In this document: positions 8,378 to 16,753 of the stretch, in pieces
Layout of the letters: every line of letters begins with the position of its first letter
Position numbering within the stretch: the stretch's first letter is position 1
Assembly: GCF_037023745.1 (NCBI RefSeq)
Contig: NZ_CP146101.1
Location: 7,686,501 to 7,750,500 of the forward strand
Origin: Streptomyces sp. SCSIO 30461
GTDB lineage: Bacteria; Actinomycetota; Actinomycetes; Streptomycetales; Streptomycetaceae
Reading direction: 5' to 3'
DNA: 64,000 nt
Notes under the pieces: model-generated
Told to the model about the DNA's origin: nothing
The model's input: the letters and a program-made list of their open reading frames with translations, nothing else
The model's database searches: none
Translations under genes and position numbers: made by a program

Positions 8378-9220
8378 ATGCTCGGCTTCGTGGAAAACCA
8401 CTCCTTGCCGCGCGCAGCAGCGTTCTTTGACCTGGACAAGACGGTCATTGCGAAGTCATCGACGCTGACCTTCAGCAAGTCCTTCTACCAAGGAGGACTG
8501 ATCAACCGACGCGCCGTACTGCGCACCGCCTACACGCAGTTCGTGTTCCTCGCAGGCGGTGCCGACCACGACCAGATGGAGCGGATGCGCCAGTATCTGT
8601 CGGCGCTCTGCAAAGGCTGGAACGTACGCCACGTCAAGGAGCTCGTCGCCGAGACGCTCCACGATCTGATCGACCCGATCATCTACGACGAGGCGGCCTC
8701 CCTCATCGAGGAACACCACACCGCAGGACGGGATGTCGTGATCGTCTCGACTTCCGGTGCCGAGGTGGTCGAGCCGATCGGCGAGTTGCTCGGCGCCGAC
8801 CGCGTGGTGGCGACCCGGATGGTCGTCGGCGAAGACGGCTGCTACACCGGGGAGATCGAGTACTACGCCTACGGCCCGACCAAGGCCGAAGCCGTGCGGG
8901 AACTCGCCGCCTCCGAGGGGTACGACCTTTCACGCTGCTACGCGTACAGCGACTCCGCCACCGATATCCCGATGCTGGAGTCGGTCGGTCACGCCTACGC
9001 GGTCAATCCGGACCGCACGCTGCGCCGCGAGGCGGTCTCACGCGGCTGGCCCGTGCTCGTATTCAACCGTCCGGTGCGACTGAAACAGCGGTTGCCGCGG
9101 TTCACCATGCCGCCGCGACCCGCTCTGCTCGCGGCGGCTGCGGTCGGTGCGGCAGCGGCGACGGCGGGACTCGTCTGGTACGCCAGTCGGCGGCGCGGTG
9201 GATCCGGTGCCCGTATTTGA
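8378..9220 (+). CDS. HAD-IB family phosphatase, SerB/CicA-like
   Basis: A 280-aa haloacid-dehalogenase subfamily IB hydrolase. Motif I is FFDLDKTVI (nucleophile Asp), motif II is IVSTSGA, motif III Lys lies in YGPTKAEAV, and motif IV is YAYSDSATDIPML. A C-terminal hydrophobic stretch (PALLAAAAVGAAAATAGLVWYA) followed by Arg residues suggests a membrane anchor. The substrate is unknown; the closest-named relatives are phosphoserine phosphatase-like or morphological-differentiation-associated proteins. It stands alone on the plus strand, divergent from the Tad-like operon, as in mycobacteria. Confidence 0.88.
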   Translation: MLGFVENHSLPRAAAFFDLDKTVIAKSSTLTFSKSFYQGGLINRRAVLRTAYTQFVFLAGGADHDQMERMRQYLSALCKGWNVRHVKELVAETLHDLIDPIIYDEAASLIEEHHTAGRDVVIVSTSGAEVVEPIGELLGADRVVATRMVVGEDGCYTGEIEYYAYGPTKAEAVRELAASEGYDLSRCYAYSDSATDIPMLESVGHAYAVNPDRTLRREAVSRGWPVLVFNRPVRLKQRLPRFTMPPRPALLAAAAVGAAAATAGLVWYASRRRGGSGARI

Positions 9221-9468
9221 ACCTAAAAGTAAAGAAGTGCGGCGAGGGGTTCCGCTTGCCGGGCCGCAGGAGTACAAAGGACTCAACGGCCCGCGAGACC
9301 TGGGACATCCGAGAGGATCACCTTCTACGCAGCAAAGGCCCCACGGACCGAAGCATGGCCGATCAGCACCCACGCGACGTCGACCCGTCGATTACGGGCC
9401 AGCCGCACCAGGTGACGGACGAAGCTTCCGACCTGATGGGCAATATATCGAGGACGCTTGGTAACTGA
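9217..9468 (+). CDS. small unrecognised protein overlapping the HAD stop
   Basis: The frame starts with TTG at 9217, overlapping the HAD stop as TTGA, and encodes 83 hydrophilic residues ending in DLMGNISRTLGN. An internal ATG at 9355 would give 37 aa (MADQHPRDVDPSITGQPHQ at its start). A strong terminator at 9481-9508 follows only 12 bp after the stop, so the frame is transcribed with the HAD gene. No family is recognised and the beginning is AT-richer than its surroundings. It could be a coupled small protein or only a 3' untranslated region. Confidence 0.4.
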   Translation: MNLKVKKCGEGFRLPGRRSTKDSTARETWDIREDHLLRSKGPTDRSMADQHPRDVDPSITGQPHQVTDEASDLMGNISRTLGN

Positions 9469-9480
9469 GCGGACATGTAA

Positions 9481-9508
9481 GCGGCGGTACCAATTCCGGT
9501 ACCGCCGC
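9481..9508 (+). terminator. rho-independent-like terminator after the HAD gene
   Basis: The arms GCGGCGGTACC (9481-9491) and GGTACCGCCGC (9498-9508) pair perfectly over 11 bp with a 6-nt loop, followed by AACCTTTT. It ends the plus-strand transcript and faces the 3' end of the minus-strand Fic-like gene about 100 bp away, so it may work in both directions. Confidence 0.8.
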
Positions 9509-9608
9509 AACCTTTTGCGCTGACACGGCTCCCCGGACGGCGAAGCGAGCCCGCACCGGCCTTCGCGCTCCGGCCGCCTCAGTTTCCGCGGCTCCAAGCG
9601 GGATCGCG

Positions 9609-10436
9609 CTAGGCCGCACCCCGTTGCAGCGCCTCACAGACCGCCGTGGACTCCCGCACCCCCAGCTCCACGGCCCGTCCGCAGTGCGTGATCCAGGCAG
9701 CCATCCCCTCCGGGGCCCCTGACAGGTATCCGTCAAAGGCGGCGGCATAGTCGGCACGCCCGAGTTCGGCGTGGCCGACCTCGGCAGGACAGATCGACTT
9801 GGGGTCGAGACCGCTGCCCACGAGGACGATGCGTTCGGCCGTGCGGGCGACAAGTCCGTTGTACGACGTGAACGGGCGCAGCGCGAGTAGCTCACCGTGC
9901 ACCACAGCCGCCATCACCAGCGCGGGGGCCGAACTGCCCGCGATCACCAGCCTCGAGAGCCCGTCGAGCCTGGCCGCGACCTCGTCGGCATCCGGCAGCG
10001 GAGCCGTGATGAGCGGCTCGTCGGCCTTCTCGTCGGCGACCCGCGGACGTCCGACCGCCTCATCCCGCGTCACGGCGCCGCCTGCGGCAACCAAGTGCAG
10101 CCGGGCCAGCACCCGCAACGGTGACTGGCGCCAGATGGAGAGCAACTGGCCGGCCTCGGCGGTCAGCCTCAGGGCGGCTCCGACGGTACGGGCCTCGTCC
10201 TCGGCGCCGAAGTCGCTGCGCCGCCGCACCTCCTCCAGCGGCCAGTCGGCCCCGGCGAGCGCCGCCGAGCCACGGGCTCCGCGCAGCGCCGCCTCAGACG
10301 CGACCTCGTTGCTGCGCCGCCGCATGACCCGATGGCCGTAGACGCGGTCGACGGCCTTGCGTACGGAATCGACGGCATCCCCGACTCCGGGCAGGGTGCC
10401 GAGTGCGGCCAAGGGGTCCGGGGCGTTCGTACTCAT
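9609..10436 (-). CDS. degenerate Fic-like protein
   Basis: A 275-aa protein with a Fic-like helical core. The region LRPFTSYNGLVARTAERI lines up with the Fic motif HPFxxGNGRxxR, but the catalytic His is Arg, the acidic residue and first Gly are Ser-Tyr, and the first motif Arg is Leu. It is therefore probably inactive as an AMP transferase or has another role; older annotations call it oxidoreductase. The ATG at 10436 has no ribosome site, but a TAGCCT hexamer lies 8 nt upstream on the minus strand, pointing to leaderless translation. It is divergent from the CooC-like gene. Confidence 0.75.
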   Translation of the reverse strand: MSTNAPDPLAALGTLPGVGDAVDSVRKAVDRVYGHRVMRRRSNEVASEAALRGARGSAALAGADWPLEEVRRRSDFGAEDEARTVGAALRLTAEAGQLLSIWRQSPLRVLARLHLVAAGGAVTRDEAVGRPRVADEKADEPLITAPLPDADEVAARLDGLSRLVIAGSSAPALVMAAVVHGELLALRPFTSYNGLVARTAERIVLVGSGLDPKSICPAEVGHAELGRADYAAAFDGYLSGAPEGMAAWITHCGRAVELGVRESTAVCEALQRGAA

Positions 10437-10444
10437 AGGTAGGG

Positions 10445-10450
10445 AGGCTA
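10445..10450 (-). promoter_or_regulatory. -10 element TAGCCT for leaderless Fic-like gene
   Basis: On the minus strand TAGCCT ends 8 nt before the ATG at 10436, the spacing expected if transcription begins at or near the A of the start codon. The interval lacks any purine-rich ribosome site; the local GGGAGG is on the opposite strand. This agrees with the TAnnnT motif of Streptomyces leaderless transcripts. Confidence 0.5.
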
Positions 10451-10524
10451 CGCGCACCGGGCGGCCACCCCACATCGGAGTGGTCTTCTTCACGCATGAC
10501 CGACACCGAAAGCAGTCGAGCGCC

Positions 10525-10530
10525 TACGCT
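10525..10530 (+). promoter_or_regulatory. -10 element TACGCT for leaderless CooC-like gene
   Basis: TACGCT ends 8 nt upstream of the ATG at 10539, mirroring the TAGCCT element of the divergent Fic-like gene. The short spacer AGGTGAAC has only a weak ribosome-site resemblance, so leaderless translation is likely. Confidence 0.5.
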
Positions 10531-10538
10531 AGGTGAAC

Positions 10539-11534
10539 ATGAAGATCGCTTTCGTAGGGAAGGGCGGCAGTGGCAAGACCACGCTGTCCTCACTTTTCCT
10601 TCGCCACCTCGCGGCACAGCGGGCTCACGTCATCGCGATGGACGCCGACATCAACCAGCACCTCGGAGGTGCGCTCGGCCTGGACGAGGACGAGGCGGCG
10701 GCGCTGCCGGCCATGGGTGCGCACCTGCCGCTGATCAAAAACCATCTACGCGGGGCCAACCCCCGGATCGCCTCGGCCGACACCATGATCAAGACCACTC
10801 CGCCGGGGGAGGGGTCGCGGCTGCTGCGAGTGCGTGAGAGCAACCCCGTCTACGAGGCCTGCGCCCGCACCGTGAGGCTGGACGGGGGTGACATCCGACT
10901 GATGGTCACGGGCCCGTTCACCGAGTCCGACCTCGGGGTCGCCTGCTACCACTCCAAGGTCGGGGCCGTGGAACTGTGCCTCAACCACCTCGTCGACGGC
11001 CCCGACGAATACGTGGTGGTCGACATGACTGCGGGGTCGGACTCCTTCGCGTCCGGGCTGTTCACACGCTTCGACATGACGTTCCTGGTAGCCGAGCCCA
11101 CCCGCAAGGGCATCTCGGTCTACCGGCAGTACAAGGAGTACGCACGGGACTTCGGAGTCGCTCTCAAGGTGGTCGGCAACAAGGTGCAGTGTCCGGACGA
11201 CGTGGACTTCCTGCGCGCGGAGGTGGGCGAGGACCTCCTGGCCACAGTGGGGCAGTCGGACTGGGTGCGCGCGATGGAGAAGGGTCGCCCGCTCCACTTC
11301 GACCGACTGGAGGAGCAGGGCCGCCAGGCGCTGTGCACCCTGAAGGACGCGGCGGACAGGTCGTACCGGGACCGCGACTGGGAGCGCTACACCCGCCAGA
11401 TGGTCCACTTCCATCTGAAGAACGCCGAGAGCTGGGGGAACGCGAAGACCGGCACCGACCTGGCGGCGCAGGTGGACCCGTCCTTCACTCTCGGCGAGCC
11501 GGCCGTGAGAGTCGGCGCTCCCCAGCCGGCATAA
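10539..11534 (+). CDS. CooC/ParA-like P-loop ATPase
   Basis: A 331-aa SIMIBI-class ATPase. The N-terminus MKIAFVGKGGSGKTTLSSLF has the deviant Walker A with both lysines, and VVVDMTAGSDSF supplies the Walker B/switch region. It resembles CooC-type maturation ATPases and nitrogenase iron protein relatives that load metal centres, but the partner is unknown. The start was chosen at the second ATG (10539), 8 nt after a TACGCT -10 box. It has no coupled neighbour downstream; 387 bp separate it from the SulP gene. Confidence 0.82.
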   Translation: MKIAFVGKGGSGKTTLSSLFLRHLAAQRAHVIAMDADINQHLGGALGLDEDEAAALPAMGAHLPLIKNHLRGANPRIASADTMIKTTPPGEGSRLLRVRESNPVYEACARTVRLDGGDIRLMVTGPFTESDLGVACYHSKVGAVELCLNHLVDGPDEYVVVDMTAGSDSFASGLFTRFDMTFLVAEPTRKGISVYRQYKEYARDFGVALKVVGNKVQCPDDVDFLRAEVGEDLLATVGQSDWVRAMEKGRPLHFDRLEEQGRQALCTLKDAADRSYRDRDWERYTRQMVHFHLKNAESWGNAKTGTDLAAQVDPSFTLGEPAVRVGAPQPA

Positions 11535-11921
11535 CGCATCGGGGCCTTCACGGCCTCCGCATCGGCCCCTCGCGCCGCGGCGCGCGGCCTGGGACCCGCC
11601 GGCAGGTCGCCCGCAGCAGCGGGCTGCCGCGCCGGCGGCGGCTGCGGTGGCCCGCGAGGGAGGGGCGTGAAGATCCGGAAAGCAGACCAATGGATCCCTC
11701 ACTCCACCGGGTGAACTAGTGCCCCATTTGCCCGGAAAGTCATGCCGTTTTCTTTACTCTGCATTACGATTCATTTACTCAGAGTTGAGAGTGTGTCCGG
11801 CTCCCGAGGCACAGCCGAGGTTCCAGGCCTGAACACATCCGAACATCCCGCCGCTGACACGCCGTGACCCACGGCCGCGCCATACACACCGCGACCGCGC
11901 CGCCCCGGAGGAGACGGGACC
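11535..11921 (+). promoter_or_regulatory. 387-bp gap with AT-rich promoter zone of the SulP gene
   Basis: No gene is supported here. The first 150 bp are very GC rich with several short inverted repeats (for example around 11575-11640) that could terminate the CooC-like transcript. The only AT-rich stretch, 11741-11795, contains two TTTACTC heptamers about 25 bp apart and is the likely promoter for the downstream transporter gene. Confidence 0.4.
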
Positions 11922-14342
11922 ATGTCTGCTTGCTTTCCCTCCCGTACGCACGACGAAGACAACAGCAAACTCGACCCTGGCAGCGACCCCCCGCCCAGTC
12001 CCCCCGCGCAGCCGGACGGGCGCCGACGACACAGCGGCCGGGGTGGCCGGGGGCCGGGCACCGGTTTCCGGATTGCGGGCGCCGACGTCTCGGCCTCGAT
12101 CAGCGTCTTCCTGATCGCCCTGCCGCTCTCGCTCGGTATCGCGCTCGCCACCGGGGCACCGCTCCAGGCGGGGCTCGTGGCAGCTGCGGTCGGCGGCATC
12201 GTGGCGGGCCTCTTCGGAGGAGCACCGCTCCAGGTCAGCGGTCCCGCCGCGGGGCTCACCGTGATCACGGCCGACCTCATCCAGCGGTACGGGTGGCGTA
12301 CGACGTGCGCCATCACCGTGCTCGCGGGTCTCAGCCAACTGGTCCTGTCCGCCCTGCGCGTGGCCAGGTCCGCGCTGGCCGTCAGCCCGGCGATCGTGCA
12401 CGGCATGCTGGCCGGGATCGGCGCCACCATCGCGATGGCCCAGCTGCACATCGTCCTCGGCGGCACTCCGCAGAGCTCCGCCATCGACAACGCGCTCGCC
12501 CTGCCCGGCCAGCTGGCGACACTCCAGCCGGCCGCGCTGTCGGTGAGCATCCTCACCATCACCGTGCTGCTCACCTGGCCCCGCTTCCCCGGCGCGATCG
12601 GGCGAGTGGTGCGGAAGGTGCCCGCCGCGCTGGCATCGGTCATCGCGGCGACCGCCCTGGCCGCTGCCGCCGGGCTCAGCCTGCCCCGGGTCGATCTGCC
12701 GTCCTGGAGCAGTCACGCCCTGCCCGGGCTGCCAGAAGGCCCGGTGCTCGGCCTGATCGCCGCCGTCCTGACCATCACTCTGGTCGGCAGCGTCGAATCG
12801 CTCCTGTCCGCAGTCGCCATCGACAGACTCGCCGCGGCCCGCAAGGAGCCCGCCATCCGCGTCCCGCGTGCCGACCTCGACCGAGAACTGCGCGGACAGG
12901 GCGCGGCCAATGTCGTCTCCGGCGCGCTCGGCGGGCTTCCGATCACCGGTGTCGCCGTGCGCAGCACCGCCAATGTCTCGGCGGGCGCGGTCAGCCGCCA
13001 CTCGTCCATGCTCCACGGGGTATGGATCGCCGTCGCCGCACTGCTCCTGGTGCCCGCGCTCGATCTGATCCCGCTGGCCGCTCTCGCCGCCCTGGTCATG
13101 GTCGTCGGCGTCCAGATGGTCAACATCACCCATATGCGCAATGTGCGGCGAAACCGCGAACTGCCGGTCTACGTAGTCACGATGGCCGGTGTCGTACTCA
13201 CCGGGGTCCTGGAGGGCGTGGCCGTCGGTATCGCCGTGGCGGTGGCCCTCGCGCTGTACCGGTTGACGAGAATCCGGATCGGCGTGGAGCAGCGGGGCGA
13301 CCGCCACCGGGTGCGGGTACACGGACAACTGACGTTCCTGGCGGTGCCAAGACTGAGTCGCATGCTCGGCAAGGTGCCGCACGGGACCGATGCCGTGGTG
13401 GAACTGGACGGCTCGTTTATGGACCATGCGGCCTACGAAGCCCTGCACGACTGGCAGACAGCCCATGAGGCGCATGGCGGAACCGTCGAGTTCACCGGCC
13501 CCACGGGAGGGCGGATCGCCGAGCCGGCACCGGAGTCGCACGCCTGTTGTCGGCCGTGGACACCCTGGCGGAACCATCACTGCGGGGAGCATCCCGGTGC
13601 CGATTCCTCCATTTCACCCGAGCGGCGTACCGAGCATGCTCAGCATCAACTGGCGAGCGGAATCAGCTCCTTCCAGCGCAACACCGCTCCGCTGGTACGT
13701 GAAGAGTTGGCGCGGCTGGCGCGTGAAGGACAGCGGCCCTCGCAGTTGTTCCTGACCTGCGCTGACTCCCGGCTGGTCACCAGCATGATCACCGCCAGCG
13801 GCCCCGGTGACCTGTTCACCGTGAGGAACGTGGGCAATCTGGTGCCCAAACCCGGTGAGGAGGGCGGGGACGACTCCGTCGCCGCGGCGATCGAGTACGC
13901 GGTGGACGTACTGGAGGTGGATTCGATCACGGTCTGCGGGCACTCCGGCTGCGGCGCGATGCAGGCACTGCTTCAGGGCGTACCGGAGGACGGGGCCCCG
14001 GAGACTCCGCTGCGGCGCTGGCTGCGGCACGGGCTGCCGAGCCTGGAGCGAATGAAGTCGCCCCAGCAGACATGGGCCCGGGTCGCCGGGCGGCTTCCGG
14101 GCGACGCGGTTGAGCAGCTCTGCCTCACCAATGTCGTCCAGCAGCTGGAACATCTGCGGACCCATGATTCCGTGGCACGCAGGCTGGCCGACGGAACACT
14201 CCAACTGCATGGGATGTACTTCCATGTGGGTGAGGCTCAGGCATATCTGCTTGCAGACGGTGAGGACCCTGGCGATCACGCCGAGGGCGTGTTCGATCGC
14301 GTGGCCTCCGAGCCTTCGACTTTGGAACAGGTGCACGCCTGA
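11922..14342 (+). CDS. SulP-family anion transporter fused to beta-carbonic anhydrase
   Basis: An 806-aa fusion. Residues about 45-450 form a SulP membrane domain (starting FRIAGADVSASISVFLIALP), followed by a STAS-like segment near 470-530 and a C-terminal beta-class carbonic anhydrase. The zinc ligands are visible in CADSR and in CGHSGCGAM. The logical role is bicarbonate uptake with coupled CO2/bicarbonate interconversion at the inner membrane face; M. tuberculosis Rv3273 has the same architecture. The ATG at 11922 follows GGAGACGGGACC. A terminator at 14377-14408 ends the unit, so it is monocistronic. Confidence 0.92.
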   Translation: MSACFPSRTHDEDNSKLDPGSDPPPSPPAQPDGRRRHSGRGGRGPGTGFRIAGADVSASISVFLIALPLSLGIALATGAPLQAGLVAAAVGGIVAGLFGGAPLQVSGPAAGLTVITADLIQRYGWRTTCAITVLAGLSQLVLSALRVARSALAVSPAIVHGMLAGIGATIAMAQLHIVLGGTPQSSAIDNALALPGQLATLQPAALSVSILTITVLLTWPRFPGAIGRVVRKVPAALASVIAATALAAAAGLSLPRVDLPSWSSHALPGLPEGPVLGLIAAVLTITLVGSVESLLSAVAIDRLAAARKEPAIRVPRADLDRELRGQGAANVVSGALGGLPITGVAVRSTANVSAGAVSRHSSMLHGVWIAVAALLLVPALDLIPLAALAALVMVVGVQMVNITHMRNVRRNRELPVYVVTMAGVVLTGVLEGVAVGIAVAVALALYRLTRIRIGVEQRGDRHRVRVHGQLTFLAVPRLSRMLGKVPHGTDAVVELDGSFMDHAAYEALHDWQTAHEAHGGTVEFTGPTGGRIAEPAPESHACCRPWTPWRNHHCGEHPGADSSISPERRTEHAQHQLASGISSFQRNTAPLVREELARLAREGQRPSQLFLTCADSRLVTSMITASGPGDLFTVRNVGNLVPKPGEEGGDDSVAAAIEYAVDVLEVDSITVCGHSGCGAMQALLQGVPEDGAPETPLRRWLRHGLPSLERMKSPQQTWARVAGRLPGDAVEQLCLTNVVQQLEHLRTHDSVARRLADGTLQLHGMYFHVGEAQAYLLADGEDPGDHAEGVFDRVASEPSTLEQVHA

Positions 14343-14376
14343 ACCTCTGAGGCACGACGTCCGTGGGAACGTGTGG

Positions 14377-14408
14377 CCTCTCTTCTCCATCCACCCGGAG
14401 AAGAGAGG
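14377..14408 (+). terminator. 12-bp hairpin terminator after the SulP-CA gene
   Basis: The arms CCTCTCTTCTCC (14377-14388) and GGAGAAGAGAGG (14397-14408) pair perfectly with an 8-nt loop. It lies 35 bp after the stop codon. No long T-run follows, as is usual in Streptomyces. Confidence 0.75.
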
Positions 14409-14573
14409 TCGCCCCGTCCGGGCGTGTGAACGTACGGATCTACAGACGGGAGCCGCCTCAAGATCATAGGTCTACACCATTTCCCCGAGGGCCCTTGTCT
14501 CCCGGGCATCTGGCTGATGAGCTATGGCCTGGGACACATAGGCATATAGGACGCCCTGGGAAAGGGAGAAGTC

Positions 14574-16529
14574 GTGAGCAACGAGAGCCTGGCCAACCTG
14601 CTCAAGGAGGAGCGGCGGTTCACACCGCCGGCCGACCTGGCGCGGAACGCCAATGTGACGGCCGAGACGTATGAGCGGGCCGTGGCGGACCGGCTCGGGT
14701 TCTGGGCCGAGCAGGCACAGCGGCTGAGTTGGGCCAAGGCACCGACGGAGGTGCTCGACTGGTCGAACCCGCCGTTCGCGAAGTGGTTCGCGGACGGCGC
14801 GCTGAACGTGGCATACAACTGTGTGGATCGGCATGTCGAGGCAGGCCTGGGTGATCGGGTCGCGATCCACTTCGAGGGCGAGCCCGGGGACAGCCGCGCG
14901 GTGACCTATGCCGAGCTCAAGGACCAGGTGTCCAAGGCGGCCAACGCGCTGACCGAACTGGGCGTAAGCGCCGGGGACCGGGTCGCGATCTATCTGCCGA
15001 TGATTCCCGAAGCCGTGGTGGCTATGCTGGCCTGCGCCCGGATCGGGGCCGCACATTCGGTGGTCTTCGGCGGCTTCTCCGCCGATGCGGTCGCCTCCCG
15101 TATCCAGGACGCCGACGCCAAGCTCGTCATCACCGCCGACGGCGGCTACCGCCGCGGCAAGCCCAGCGCGCTCAAGCCCGCCATCGACCAGGCGCTGGCG
15201 TCCTGCCCGCAGGTCGAGCATGTGCTGGTCATCCGCCGCACCGGTCAGGACACCGCCTTCACCGAGGGCCGCGACCTGTGGTGGCACGACGCGGTCGAGC
15301 GCCAGTCCGCCACGCATGAGCCCGAGGCGTTCGGCGCGGAGCACCCGCTGTTCATCCTCTACACCTCCGGCACCACCGGAAAGCCCAAGGGCATCCTGCA
15401 CACCAGCGGCGGCTACCTCACCCAGACCGCATACACGCACCACGCCGTCTTCGACCTCAAGCCGGACCGCGACGTCTACTGGTGCACGGCCGACATCGGC
15501 TGGGTCACCGGGCACTCCTACATCGTCTACGGCCCCCTGGCGAACGGCGCCACCCAGGTCATCTACGAGGGCACACCCGACACCCCGCACCAGGGCCGCT
15601 TCTGGGAGATCGTCCAGAAGTACGGGGTGACCATCCTCTACACCGCCCCCACCGCGATCCGCACCTTCATGAAGTGGGGCGATGACATCCCCGCGAAGTT
15701 CGACCTGTCCAGCCTGCGTGTCCTCGGTTCGGTCGGCGAACCCATCAACCCCGAGGCCTGGATCTGGTACCGCGAGCACATCGGCGCCGGCGCCACGCCC
15801 ATCGTGGACACCTGGTGGCAGACCGAGACCGGGGCCATGATGATCTCGCCCCTCCCCGGGGTCACCCACACCAAGCCGGGCAGTGCCCAGCGCCCGCTGC
15901 CCGGTATCAGCGCGACGGTCGTCGACGACAACGGCCGGGAAGTCGCGGACGGTCACGGCGGCTACCTCACCCTGACCGAGCCCTGGCCCTCCATGCTCCG
16001 CACCATCTGGGGCGACGACCAGCGCTTCATCGACACGTACTGGTCCCGCTTCGAAGGCCAGTACTTCGCCGGTGACGGTGCCAAGAAGGACGAAGACGGC
16101 GACATCTGGCTGCTCGGCCGTGTGGACGACGTCATGCTCGTCTCCGGGCACAACATCTCCACCACCGAGGTCGAGTCCGCCCTGGTGTCCCACCCCAAGG
16201 TCGCCGAAGCCGCGGTCGTCGGCGCCACCGACGACACCACCGGCCAGGCCATCGTCGCCTTCGTGATCCTGCGCGGCAGCGCACAGGAGGACGAGGGCCT
16301 CACCGCCGAGCTGCGCGACCATGTCGGCGCCACCCTCGGCCCCATCGCCAAGCCCAAGCGCGTCCTCCCCGTCGCAGAGCTCCCCAAGACCCGGTCGGGC
16401 AAGATCATGCGCCGTCTGCTTCGCGATGTCGCGGAGAACCGGCAGCTCGGCGATGTCACCACACTCACCGACTCCGCCGTCATGGACCTCATCCAGTCCA
16501 AGCTCCCCAGCTCGCCTTCGGAGGACTGA
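14574..16529 (+). CDS. acsA: acetyl-CoA synthetase
   Basis: A 651-aa AMP-forming acetate-CoA ligase that converts acetate, ATP and CoA to acetyl-CoA, AMP and pyrophosphate in the cytoplasm. Visible are the AMP-binding P-loop YTSGTTGKPKG, the long acetyl-CoA synthetase signatures WCTADIGWVTGHSY and DTWWQTETGAMM, and the C-terminal lysine motif RSGKIMRRLLRD, the usual site of regulatory acetylation. Length equals the family norm. The GTG start at 14574 is preceded by GGGAGAAGTC. It is flanked by terminators on both sides and so is monocistronic. Confidence 0.97.
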   Translation: MSNESLANLLKEERRFTPPADLARNANVTAETYERAVADRLGFWAEQAQRLSWAKAPTEVLDWSNPPFAKWFADGALNVAYNCVDRHVEAGLGDRVAIHFEGEPGDSRAVTYAELKDQVSKAANALTELGVSAGDRVAIYLPMIPEAVVAMLACARIGAAHSVVFGGFSADAVASRIQDADAKLVITADGGYRRGKPSALKPAIDQALASCPQVEHVLVIRRTGQDTAFTEGRDLWWHDAVERQSATHEPEAFGAEHPLFILYTSGTTGKPKGILHTSGGYLTQTAYTHHAVFDLKPDRDVYWCTADIGWVTGHSYIVYGPLANGATQVIYEGTPDTPHQGRFWEIVQKYGVTILYTAPTAIRTFMKWGDDIPAKFDLSSLRVLGSVGEPINPEAWIWYREHIGAGATPIVDTWWQTETGAMMISPLPGVTHTKPGSAQRPLPGISATVVDDNGREVADGHGGYLTLTEPWPSMLRTIWGDDQRFIDTYWSRFEGQYFAGDGAKKDEDGDIWLLGRVDDVMLVSGHNISTTEVESALVSHPKVAEAAVVGATDDTTGQAIVAFVILRGSAQEDEGLTAELRDHVGATLGPIAKPKRVLPVAELPKTRSGKIMRRLLRDVAENRQLGDVTTLTDSAVMDLIQSKLPSSPSED

Positions 16530-16558
16530 TCCGGCCGCGAGCAGCCGATCCTCTCCCT

Positions 16559-16589
16559 GGGGCACCCGGAGCAACGAGCCGGGTGCCCC
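16559..16589 (+). terminator. terminator after acsA
   Basis: The arms GGGGCACCCGG (16559-16569) and CCGGGTGCCCC (16579-16589) form an 11-bp stem with a 9-nt loop, followed directly by TTTT. This is a textbook intrinsic terminator 30 bp after the acsA stop. Confidence 0.88.
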
Positions 16590-16599
16590 TTTTGCACCT

Positions 16600-16655
16600 A
16601 GGGTGAAGATCACCGGATTCACCCTTGCGCATCAGACTCGCTTCTTAGGTAAAGT
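16600..16655 (+). promoter_or_regulatory. nhaA promoter with inverted repeat
   Basis: An 8-bp inverted repeat, AGGGTGAA (16600-16607) and TTCACCCT (16618-16625), abuts a possible -35 TTGCGC (16625-16630). A TAAAGT -10-like hexamer is at 16650-16655, 19 bp further. The repeat is placed where a regulator could block or assist polymerase at the antiporter gene. The regulator is unknown and the spacer is slightly long. Confidence 0.4.
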
Positions 16656-16753
16656 AACGACTACGCCAACAACGCAACAAGAACCCCCAGGTGCGCCGGG
16701 AAGTCTGGTCGGCATGTGCTTCGCCCTGCCTATCCGACCGGAGGTCTCCACCC

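Noticed and set aside
8042..8401. 119-aa minus-strand frame upstream of the HAD gene
   Set aside because: It overlaps the HAD start, spans the G-rich hairpins and has no family-like sequence or convincing ribosome site.
14472..16622. 716-aa minus-strand frame opposite acsA
   Set aside because: The plus strand encodes a full acetyl-CoA synthetase; the antisense frame is a GC artefact.
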